Below, in pieces: positions 7,023 to 13,210 of a stretch of DNA of 14,970 nucleotides (position 1 is its first letter; every line of letters starts with the position of its first letter). This stretch comes from an uncultured Porphyromonadaceae bacterium (lineage in GTDB: Bacteria; Bacteroidota; Bacteroidia; Bacteroidales; Muribaculaceae). The DNA is taken from assembly GCA_900550645.1 (NCBI GenBank), contig URTA01000060.1:1-14970 (forward strand), read 5' to 3'. The translations under genes and the position numbers were made by a program. A model generated the notes under the pieces. It was not told where the DNA came from. It ran no database searches and saw only the letters and a program-made list of their open reading frames with translations.

Positions 7023-7059
7023 ACGAGGGTGCTGCTCAATTAGTGGCACCCTCGTTTTT
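7023..7059 (+). terminator. Strong intrinsic terminator after the secreted multidomain gene
   Basis: ACGAGGGTGC (7023-7032) and GCACCCTCGT (7046-7055) form a perfect 10-bp stem, followed by five T residues (7055-7059). It also lies just beyond the 3' end of the convergent ATPase gene. Confidence 0.85.
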
Positions 7060-7081
7060 CATGAGAATAATCCTGTTGCTT

Positions 7082-8335
7082 CTATAGTTCCAGAGAGTTT
7101 TCCTTTAACAGGAAGTCATAAATGCCCATTGTTGTTATTCCTGCATCATTTCGGCGAATGACAATGTTGTCTGCCACAACAATTATCTTCTTAAATGAAT
7201 CACTTACATTTCTCAATGAAGCTTCTTCCTGTCTAATCTTTTGTTCATCAAGCATTTGATAGGCGGACTGGATATAGTATCTGCGGCTACCTTGATTACA
7301 CACAAAGTCGATTTCGAGGCGTACACGCTCTTGCCGACCATCTGAGTTTCGCCTTACAATGGGGACAACACCAACGTCTACGTTGAAACCGCGCGTTCGC
7401 AGTTCGTTGTAGATAATATTCTCCATAATGTGAGAAGGTTCGAGTTGCCTGAAATTTAGCCGTGCATTTCTCAGGCCGAGGTCTGTAAAATAATATTTGC
7501 AGGGAGTGTCCAGATACTTTCGTCCTTTGATGTCATAGCGTGCGGCTCGTTCAGCAAGAAATGACTCACAGATACAATTCAGATAGCTGTTTATGGTGTT
7601 CCTGCTCACTTTGTCTTTTTTGACAGACACAAAAGTGTTTGCAAGTTTTGCCGGGTTTGTCAGGCTTCCGATTGCCGATGACAAGAAGTCAAGCAAGTTG
7701 TCCATATCCTCGTCATTCTTAATTTGATAGCGCTCTTTTATGTCGCGCAGATATGTCTCTGCATACAGGCTTTTCAAGTACTCGCTTTTTAGCTCGTCGC
7801 TGTTGAAGTCGATAATTTGGGGCATTCCGCCGTATATCATGTATTCATCAAATGCTTCCTCAACTTTTCGTTCCGATGTGGAGAAGAACTCTTTGAAGCT
7901 CAATGGATAAACCTTTATCTCAAAACTTCGTCCACGGAATGTAGTGATAACATCCTTGGAAAGGAACTTGGCATTGCTGCCTGTGGCATAGACATCAACG
8001 TTCGGCATCTTCAGATAGCTGTTCAGGACATCTTCAAATTCATCTACAAGTTGCACTTCATCAATCATGATGTAATGCATTGCATCGTCCCCTATTTTTG
8101 AGTCTATGAATGCGAGGAGTGCGTCAGGGTCTCTCAGTGACTTGTTCCGGCGGTTTTCCAAATCAATCTTGATGATGTGGTCTTCACGTATTCCATTATC
8201 TTTCAGCCATGTGGAATATAGCTGAAACAGAAGGAACGATTTGCCGCAACGCCGTATTCCGGTTATGATTTTAATCAATCCGTTGTGACGGCAGTCTATG
8301 AGTTTTTGGAGGTAATGGGGTCTTGGGATGATCAT
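7082..8335 (-). CDS. AAA-family ATPase with C-terminal DUF4143 domain, 417 aa
   Basis: The Walker A motif GIRRCGKS lies at residues ~26-33 and Walker B (HYIMIDEVQ) near residues 87-95. This is the AAA_14 plus DUF4143 family of stand-alone ATPases, frequent and often mobile in Bacteroidales. The GSNAKFL segment is a sensor-1-like site. Near the C-terminus, LEIDFV and YYIQSAY match the PD-(D/E)xK-like core of DUF4143, but the usual Lys position after YIQ is Ser-Ala, so nuclease activity is doubtful. ATG at 8335 is chosen over an in-frame GTG at 8365 because a -7 box at 8385-8378 would leave the GTG only a few bases from the transcript start. It also gives the usual MIIPRPHYLQ beginning. GC content is lower than in the neighbouring genes, which suggests acquisition. 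The cellular role of this family is not well defined. Confidence 0.85.
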   Translation of the reverse strand: MIIPRPHYLQKLIDCRHNGLIKIITGIRRCGKSFLLFQLYSTWLKDNGIREDHIIKIDLENRRNKSLRDPDALLAFIDSKIGDDAMHYIMIDEVQLVDEFEDVLNSYLKMPNVDVYATGSNAKFLSKDVITTFRGRSFEIKVYPLSFKEFFSTSERKVEEAFDEYMIYGGMPQIIDFNSDELKSEYLKSLYAETYLRDIKERYQIKNDEDMDNLLDFLSSAIGSLTNPAKLANTFVSVKKDKVSRNTINSYLNCICESFLAERAARYDIKGRKYLDTPCKYYFTDLGLRNARLNFRQLEPSHIMENIIYNELRTRGFNVDVGVVPIVRRNSDGRQERVRLEIDFVCNQGSRRYYIQSAYQMLDEQKIRQEEASLRNVSDSFKKIIVVADNIVIRRNDAGITTMGIYDFLLKENSLEL

Positions 8336-8348
8336 GCTGTTGATTTTT

Positions 8349-8366
8349 AGTGTCACAGGTGACACT
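8349..8366. promoter_or_regulatory. 18-bp palindrome in the ATPase leader, operator candidate
   Basis: AGTGTCAC-AG-GTGACACT is an 8-bp perfect inverted repeat with a 2-bp centre. It sits about 6-24 bases after the predicted start of the minus-strand transcript and 14 bases before ATG 8335. That is a classic position for a repressor operator, or it could form a hairpin in the leader RNA. Confidence 0.5.
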
Positions 8367-8377
8367 GATTGTCAATG

Positions 8378-8385
8378 CAAAGATA
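8378..8385 (-). promoter_or_regulatory. Bacteroidota -7 box of the ATPase gene
   Basis: The minus strand reads TATCTTTG, matching TAnnTTTG, 43 bases before ATG 8335. No good -33 element is visible at the expected distance, so the promoter may be weak or activator-dependent. Confidence 0.5.
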
Positions 8386-8511
8386 CATATTAATCGTGAG
8401 ATATTGTACGACGGCCAGATAAAAAGTCAAGGCTGAAGCAAACTCTACGCCGTCAAGACCGCGTTTTACGCGTAATCTTAGCAACTAAGAGGGTGATTTA
8501 TAACGTAAAAC

Positions 8512-8542
8512 TTGTGTGTGCGGTTGGAAATTTGTAACTTTG
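8512..8542 (+). promoter_or_regulatory. Bacteroidota promoter of pnp
   Basis: TTG at 8512-8514, a 20-bp spacer and TAACTTTG at 8535-8542. Predicted start near 8549, giving a leader of about 70 nt before ATG 8619. Confidence 0.7.
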
Positions 8543-8618
8543 CGCGATAATTTTGACTGCGGTCGCGCACGGTGCACGATACGCTTTTGAGATACGCGAA
8601 GAAAACAATAAAGAACTT

Positions 8619-10904
8619 ATGGTAAATCCAATCAAGAAAACCATCAGCCTTCCCGACGGTCGTACCATCACCATCGAGACCGGCAAACTGGCCAAGCAAG
8701 CTGATGGAGCGGTAGAAGTAAGAATGGGCAACACGATGCTGCTGGCTACGGTATGCTCCGCCAAGGAGGCGGGCGAAGGCGTCGATTTCATGCCCCTGAC
8801 AGTCGAATACAAGGAGAAATATGCCTCTATCGGACGTTATCCGGGCGGATTCCTCAAACGTGAGGGTCGTGCCAGCGATTATGAAATCCTGACATCACGC
8901 CTTGTTGACCGTGTGCTGCGTCCGCTGTTCCCCGACAACTACCACGCTGACACTTTTGTCAACGTAACCCTCTACTCTGCTGACGAGAATGACGCTCCCG
9001 ACGCGCTCGCCGGCATCGCAGCTTCCGCAGCTCTCGCGGTAAGCGACATCCCCTTCAACGGCCCGATTTCCGAAGTGCGCGTAGCCCGCGTCGACGGCGA
9101 GTGGGTCATCAACCCGACTTTCGACCAGATGGAGCGTGCTGACATAGAGCTTATGGTCGGCGCGACATACGACAACATCATGATGGTCGAGGGCGAGATG
9201 AACGAAGTTTCCGAGGCCGAGCTGCTCGAGGCTCTGAAAGTGGCGCACGCTGAAATCAAGAAGCACTGCGTGGCACAAATGGAGCTGATGAAGGAGGCCG
9301 GCAAGGAAGTTAAGCGTGAATATTGCCACGAAATCAACGATGACGCACTGCGTGCCGATGTGCATGAGAAGTGCTATGACAAGGCATACGCAATAGCTCA
9401 TGCCGGCAACGCCGACAAGCACTGGAGAGCTGACAGCTTTGACGCTATCGTTGACGAATACATAGAGCAGCTCCCGGAGATGACTGAAGAGCAGCTCGAA
9501 AACTATACTGAAGAGCAGCGCATAGCCATGGTGAAACGCTACTACCACGATGTGGAGAAGGAAGCCATGCGCCGCTGCGTCCTCGACGAGGGCATCCGCC
9601 TGGACGGCCGCAAGACCACGGACATCCGCCCGATTTGGTGCGAGGTAGACTACCTGCCCGGACCTCACGGAAGCGCCGTATTCACCCGCGGTGAGACACA
9701 AGCTCTGGCCACCGTCACTCTCGGCACAAAGATGGACGAAAAAATTCTAGACGATGTGCTCAACCAAGGACGCGAACGCTTCCTGCTGCACTACAATTTC
9801 CCGCCCTTCTCCACCGGCGAAGCCAAGGCACAACGCGGCGTAGGCCGTCGCGAAATCGGCCACGGCAACTTGGCACACCGCGCCCTCAAACGCATGTTCC
9901 CCGATGACTTCCCCTACGTATGCCGCATAGTCAGCGACATTCTCGAGTCCAACGGCTCCTCGTCCATGGCCACCGTATGCGCCGGTACCCTGGCGCTACT
10001 TGACGCAGGCGTCAAGATGAAGAAACCCGTCAGCGGTATAGCCATGGGCCTCATTTCAGATGCCGGCAACGTGAAGTATGCCGTCCTCTCTGACATTCTC
10101 GGCGACGAGGACCACCTGGGCGACATGGACTTCAAGGTGACAGGTACTGAAAAGGGCATTACTGCCACACAGATGGACATCAAGTGTGACGGCCTCAGCT
10201 ACGAGGTACTTGAACAGGCTCTCGAACAGGCACGCCAGGGCCGTCTCCACATACTCGGTATCATCAACGAGACTATCCCCGAGGCTCGCGCCGACTACAA
10301 GCCGCACGTTCCGCGTCTGGTGACTATAGACATCCCGAAAGAGATGATTGGTGCAGTCATCGGCCCGCAGGGCAAGGTGATCCAAGGCATCCAGGAGGAG
10401 ACCGGCACTACTATCTCAATCGAGGAGGACGAGAAGACCGGCATCGGCCATGTGGAAATCGCCTCCAAGGACAAGGAGGGCATCGAGGCCGCACTCCGTC
10501 GCATCAAGACTATCACAGCACAGCCCGAAGAGGGAGAAATATACGAGGGCAAGGTGCGCTCGATACTCGATTTCGGTGCTTTCGTAGAGTTCATGCCCGG
10601 CAAGGACGGTCTGCTGCATATCTCCGAAATCTCATGGGACCGTCTCGACAACATGGAGGCTTCCGGACTGAAGGAGGGCGACACCGTGCGTGTCAAGCTG
10701 ATAGAAATCGACAAGAAGACCGGCAAGTTCCGCCTGTCTATGCGTGCGCTCGCCCCGAAGCCCGAGGGATATGTAGAGCGTGAGGCTCGTCCGCGCGGAC
10801 AACGCCGCGAGGGAGGCCCGCGCCGAGAAGGAGGAGGCCGTCGTGAGGGCGGTCGCCGAGAAGGAGGCCCGCGCCGTGAACGCCGCGAGCATCACGAAGA
10901 TTGA
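8619..10904 (+). CDS. pnp: Polyribonucleotide nucleotidyltransferase (PNPase), 761 aa
   Basis: PNPase degrades RNA 3' to 5' by phosphorolysis and can add tails; it acts in the cytoplasm as a trimer. All expected parts are present: a first RNase PH domain (GNTMLLATVCSAKEA near the start, then YKEKYASIGRYPGGFLKREGR), an alpha-helical linker (~150-245), a second RNase PH domain (from ~327, with HYNFPPFSTGEAKAQRGVGR and the acidic DEDHLGDMDF at ~496-505), a KH domain with GPQG at 582-585, and an S1 domain (~640-710). ATG 8619 is the first start after the promoter and gives the usual PIKKTISLPDGR beginning; an upstream in-frame TTG lies within the leader. The C-terminal ~50 residues (711-761) are an unusual low-complexity tail rich in Arg, Gly and Glu with four RREGG units. 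rpsO, often next to pnp in other bacteria, is not adjacent here. Confidence 0.97.
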   Translation: MVNPIKKTISLPDGRTITIETGKLAKQADGAVEVRMGNTMLLATVCSAKEAGEGVDFMPLTVEYKEKYASIGRYPGGFLKREGRASDYEILTSRLVDRVLRPLFPDNYHADTFVNVTLYSADENDAPDALAGIAASAALAVSDIPFNGPISEVRVARVDGEWVINPTFDQMERADIELMVGATYDNIMMVEGEMNEVSEAELLEALKVAHAEIKKHCVAQMELMKEAGKEVKREYCHEINDDALRADVHEKCYDKAYAIAHAGNADKHWRADSFDAIVDEYIEQLPEMTEEQLENYTEEQRIAMVKRYYHDVEKEAMRRCVLDEGIRLDGRKTTDIRPIWCEVDYLPGPHGSAVFTRGETQALATVTLGTKMDEKILDDVLNQGRERFLLHYNFPPFSTGEAKAQRGVGRREIGHGNLAHRALKRMFPDDFPYVCRIVSDILESNGSSSMATVCAGTLALLDAGVKMKKPVSGIAMGLISDAGNVKYAVLSDILGDEDHLGDMDFKVTGTEKGITATQMDIKCDGLSYEVLEQALEQARQGRLHILGIINETIPEARADYKPHVPRLVTIDIPKEMIGAVIGPQGKVIQGIQEETGTTISIEEDEKTGIGHVEIASKDKEGIEAALRRIKTITAQPEEGEIYEGKVRSILDFGAFVEFMPGKDGLLHISEISWDRLDNMEASGLKEGDTVRVKLIEIDKKTGKFRLSMRALAPKPEGYVEREARPRGQRREGGPRREGGGRREGGRREGGPRRERREHHED

Positions 10905-10942
10905 TAACCGAGCCTGACATCAAGGCTATTGACAGCATACAG

Positions 10943-10976
10943 GCGGGTGTGTCCGAAAGGCACATCCGCTTATTTT
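10943..10976 (+). terminator. Terminator of pnp
   Basis: GCGGGTGTG (10943-10951) pairs with CACATCCGC (10961-10969) over 9 bp with one G-U pair and a 9-nt loop, followed by TTATTTT. Confidence 0.75.
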
Positions 10977-11006
10977 GTATGCGGCATGCATTTTTTCGGG
11001 GGCGTG

Positions 11007-11032
11007 TGTCACATTTCCGGTTTTGCTGCGTC
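11007..11032 (+). promoter_or_regulatory. Probable ECF-sigma promoter, copy 1
   Basis: TGTCAC (11007-11012), a 16-bp spacer and CGTC (11029-11032). ECF promoters typically have a -35 like TGAAAC or TGTAAC, about 16 bp, then CGTC or CGTA. The same arrangement is kept in copy 2 although the spacer sequence differs. No TAnnTTTG box is found here. The predicted start is about 11040, some 24 nt before the ATG. Confidence 0.6.
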
Positions 11033-11063
11033 TAATGAGTAAAGAACAAAAAAGAACTACACT

Positions 11064-12020
11064 ATGACACGAGTAATACTATTCTTGGTATCATGTATGG
11101 CTGCGTTGCTGTGCGGCTGCTCAATGCCCGGCAACGCCATCAGGTCGGACAAGCCCAAGGCAGTCAAACAGCTTCAGATAGCTGGTCCGATAGACGAACT
11201 GGAAGCATCGACGGCGGTGCAGGTAGTGTATACACTTGCAAGTCCCCGCGAGGGCATCGATGTGAAGATAGAAGCTCCAGGCAACCTGCTTGACTACGTC
11301 GTAGTTGAGAAAAAAGGAAACAAGCTGGTCTGCAAGGTGGACTCAAAAGGGAAAAATATCAACATGAACGGGGTGACAGTATTCTTGTCTATGCCGCCTG
11401 TAAGCTCCATATCAGTCTCTTCGGCGGCCAATGTAACAGTAGATGACGATTACAACTCTGACAAGCCGTTGTCTCTGTATGCGTCATCTGCCGGCAGCAT
11501 CGACATGGAGAATGTTTTCTTACCGGAGAATACGTGTCTTGACATAACTGCCTCGTCTGCCGCCAGCATAGACATTGACGAAGCCGTAGTGGGTTCGTTA
11601 AAAGGCAACATCTCGTCAGCAGCTGACGTTGACATTGACCACCTTACAGCAGATACGGCAACAATCCAGTGCTCAAGTTCGGCGAAATTCGAGACAGATG
11701 CGAGAGTGAATGTCCTGACAGCAGCCAGTTCGTCGGCGGGGCGTATTAAAATGACCGGCAATGCGGGCAACGCGAGCCTGTCTGCCTCAAGCGGCGGCAA
11801 GGTCGATGCAGACGAACTCGACGCTAAGCGTATCTCCGTATCGGAGGACTGGCAAAGCGGAGGCAAGATCCGCGGTTTCGGCAAGGAAGCGCGTAGCCAC
11901 AGCGACGTAGACGAAGATGACTACGAAGACGAAATATACAGCAGCAAGAAGACCGCTGCGAAAACAGAGAAGAAGGCAGCCAAGACCCAGCAGGTCAAAT
12001 TGGAGATGCCGGAACACTAA
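11064..12020 (+). CDS. GIN-domain (DUF2807) lipoprotein, 318 aa
   Basis: The signal peptide ends in a good lipobox (ALLCGC, Cys19), so the protein should be lipid-anchored in the envelope. From about residue 37 it has the GIN/DUF2807 pattern: an opening IDELEASTAVQVVYT strand, MPPVSSISVSSAANVTVD, then a chain of short repeats with SSA and IDID motifs typical of a right-handed beta-helix or solenoid. It closes with GNASLSASSGGKVDADEL, DAKRISVS and GGKIRGFGK. After this a low-complexity tail turns from very acidic (DVDEDDYEDE) to Lys/Ala-rich, and ends VKLEMPEH. The family is common in Bacteroidota next to ECF sigma or anti-sigma genes, and its biochemical role is not established. Here its promoter looks ECF-type, which suggests an envelope-stress or surface-signal regulon. 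A paralogue follows directly. Confidence 0.85.
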   Translation: MTRVILFLVSCMAALLCGCSMPGNAIRSDKPKAVKQLQIAGPIDELEASTAVQVVYTLASPREGIDVKIEAPGNLLDYVVVEKKGNKLVCKVDSKGKNINMNGVTVFLSMPPVSSISVSSAANVTVDDDYNSDKPLSLYASSAGSIDMENVFLPENTCLDITASSAASIDIDEAVVGSLKGNISSAADVDIDHLTADTATIQCSSSAKFETDARVNVLTAASSSAGRIKMTGNAGNASLSASSGGKVDADELDAKRISVSEDWQSGGKIRGFGKEARSHSDVDEDDYEDEIYSSKKTAAKTEKKAAKTQQVKLEMPEH

Positions 12021-12064
12021 GCCAATCATGCAAAAGTAAAAACAGACATATAATATAGGGTTTG

Positions 12065-12096
12065 AACGCAGCCGCCTCGTGAGAAGCGGCTGCGTT
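12065..12096 (+). terminator. Hairpin after GIN gene 1
   Basis: AACGCAGCCGC (12065-12075) pairs perfectly with GCGGCTGCGTT (12086-12096), an 11-bp stem with a 10-nt loop. The trailing T run is poor (GCTGTTT). Duplicated at 13150-13181. Confidence 0.65.
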
Positions 12097-12103
12097 GCTG
12101 TTT

Positions 12104-12142
12104 CAGAGAACTCCGAGATCTCAGAGTACTCGGAGTTCTCTG
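12104..12142. repeat. 9-nt-unit palindromic repeat, copy 2, at the duplication junction
   Basis: CAGAGAACTCCGAG (12104-12117) and CTCGGAGTTCTCTG (12129-12142) are perfect 14-bp inverted repeats around 11 nt. The block is also about 4.5 tandem units of TCNGAGNNC. Read in the frame of GIN gene 2 it gives SENSEISEYSEFSE, an artefact that makes an upstream start for that gene look open. It is related to the repeat at 266-295. Confidence 0.7.
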
Positions 12143-12172
12143 AGAAAAAGTGCGTATTTTTTCGGGGGAGTG

Positions 12173-12198
12173 TGTCACAAACCGCGTCTTGTTGCGTC
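12173..12198 (+). promoter_or_regulatory. Probable ECF-sigma promoter, copy 2
   Basis: TGTCAC (12173-12178), a 16-bp spacer and CGTC (12195-12198). Spacing and both boxes are identical to copy 1 while most spacer bases differ, which points to selection on the boxes. Predicted start about 12206, 20 nt before ATG 12226. Confidence 0.6.
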
Positions 12199-12225
12199 AT
12201 GTATGTAAACGAACAAAAAACGACT

Positions 12226-13101
12226 ATGACAAGAACAACTATATTCTCGGGCGTATGCATGGCAGCGTTGCTGTGCTGCTCCATGCCCGCCAGTGCCGCC
12301 AAGACTGTCAGGCCTTTTGAAATAAAAGAGCAGTTAGACCAGCTGGAAGTGTCTGCCGGCATCGAGGTAATATATACGCCGACTAACATCCAAGATGGTA
12401 TGCGTTTCAGACTGGAAGGCGAAGAAGAAAAACTCGACTGCTTGGCAGTTCAACAAGTGGGCAACAAGTTGATTTTCAAACTTAAACCCGATATGAATGC
12501 ACCAAGTGCAAAAGACGTGCAGGCATACGTTTTTATGCCGCCCGTCAGTTTCATTTCGGTTACTTCGTCAGGGATAGTGACCGTTGACGGGGATTTTGAT
12601 TCAGAAAAGTCGCTGACGCTCTATGCGTCGGTTTCTGGGAGTATAGATATGGACAATGTGTATCTGTCAGACAATTCATGTCTCGAGGTCACCACTTCGT
12701 CGTCTGGCAGCATAAGCATTGATGATGCCTTTGCCGGCACATTCAAGGCTACATCTACGTCGTCCGGCGACATTGACATCAACAACATCACCGCAGATAC
12801 GGCAATAATCAGATGCTCAAGCTCGGGAGAGTTTGAGACAGAAATGAAGGTGAACGCATTGACCGCTTCGAGTTCGTCAAACGGAAACATGAGCTTGTCC
12901 GGCATAGTGGGCAACGCGAGCCTGTCCGCCTCGAGCAACGGCGAGATTGATGCTGAAGATTTGCAGGCCAAGCGCGTGTCAATTTCAGAGAGCAAGCGGA
13001 CCGGGGGCAAAATCATCGGATTCGGCAAGGACGACAGCGATGATGATGAAAATGAGCTGAATGAGGTCAAGGCTCGGAACGTAAAGGTTGAGATGCCTTA
13101 A
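12226..13101 (+). CDS. GIN-domain (DUF2807) secreted protein, 291 aa
   Basis: Paralogue of the preceding gene, with the same signal-peptide core (CMAALLC), the same GIN landmarks (LDQLEVSAGIEVIYT, MPPVSFISVTSSGIVTVD, GSIDMDNVYLSDNSCLEV, GNASLSASSNGEIDAEDL, GGKIIGFGK) and the same end motif (VKVEMP). Two differences stand out. First, the Gly codon of the LCGC lipobox is missing, giving LLCCSMPASA, so the protein is more likely cut by signal peptidase I after ASA (residue 24) and released, although a degenerate lipobox at Cys17 or Cys18 is possible. Second, the charged tail is shorter (DDSDDDENE). The start at 12226 is chosen because it lies just after the ECF-like promoter and matches the first copy; the frame is open further upstream only through the repeat. 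Confidence 0.85.
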   Translation: MTRTTIFSGVCMAALLCCSMPASAAKTVRPFEIKEQLDQLEVSAGIEVIYTPTNIQDGMRFRLEGEEEKLDCLAVQQVGNKLIFKLKPDMNAPSAKDVQAYVFMPPVSFISVTSSGIVTVDGDFDSEKSLTLYASVSGSIDMDNVYLSDNSCLEVTTSSSGSISIDDAFAGTFKATSTSSGDIDINNITADTAIIRCSSSGEFETEMKVNALTASSSSNGNMSLSGIVGNASLSASSNGEIDAEDLQAKRVSISESKRTGGKIIGFGKDDSDDDENELNEVKARNVKVEMP

Positions 13102-13149
13102 GACGTAGGCCAATCATGCAAAAGTAAAAACACATAATATAGGGTTTGA

Positions 13150-13181
13150 AGCGCAGCCGCCTCGTGAGAAACGGCTGCGCT
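13150..13181. terminator. Hairpin between GIN gene 2 and pulA
   Basis: AGCGCAGCCG (13150-13159) pairs with CGGCTGCGCT (13172-13181), a 10-bp stem with a 12-nt loop and TGTTATT after it. Because pulA converges from the right and ends at 13211, this may serve both strands. It is a diverged copy of the 12065-12096 hairpin; compensating changes at the stem base (AACGC/GCGTT versus AGCGC/GCGCT) keep the pairing. Confidence 0.65.
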
Positions 13182-13210
13182 GCTGTTATTAGTGTATCAT
13201 TTGCGGGCTG

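Larger units (their letters stand above)
10991..13190 (+). repeat. Tandem duplication of a complete transcription unit
   Basis: Copy 1 runs from about 10991 to 12096 and copy 2 from about 12155 to 13190. Each has TTTTTTCGGGGG followed by GTGTGTCACA, an ECF-like promoter, an A-rich leader (GAACAAAAAA), a GIN-domain gene, an identical 20-nt tail beginning GCCAATCATG (12021 and 13109), then ATAATATAGGGTTTGAA and a near-identical hairpin. The flanking signals are better conserved than much of the coding sequence. The 9-nt-unit palindrome lies exactly between the copies. Confidence 0.8.

Noticed and set aside
6479..7039. 186-aa minus-strand frame overlapping the end of the secreted multidomain gene
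   Set aside because: It is a shadow frame through the T9SS-like domain and the spacer before the terminator, and has no recognisable protein features.
8349..8366. TGTCAC inside the palindrome as a third ECF promoter
   Set aside because: There is no CGTC 16 bases downstream on either strand, so the similarity to the GIN promoters is limited to one box.
8895..9701. Long open frame (268 aa) on the minus strand inside pnp
   Set aside because: It is an antisense shadow of a strongly conserved gene in GC-rich DNA, with no coding features of its own.
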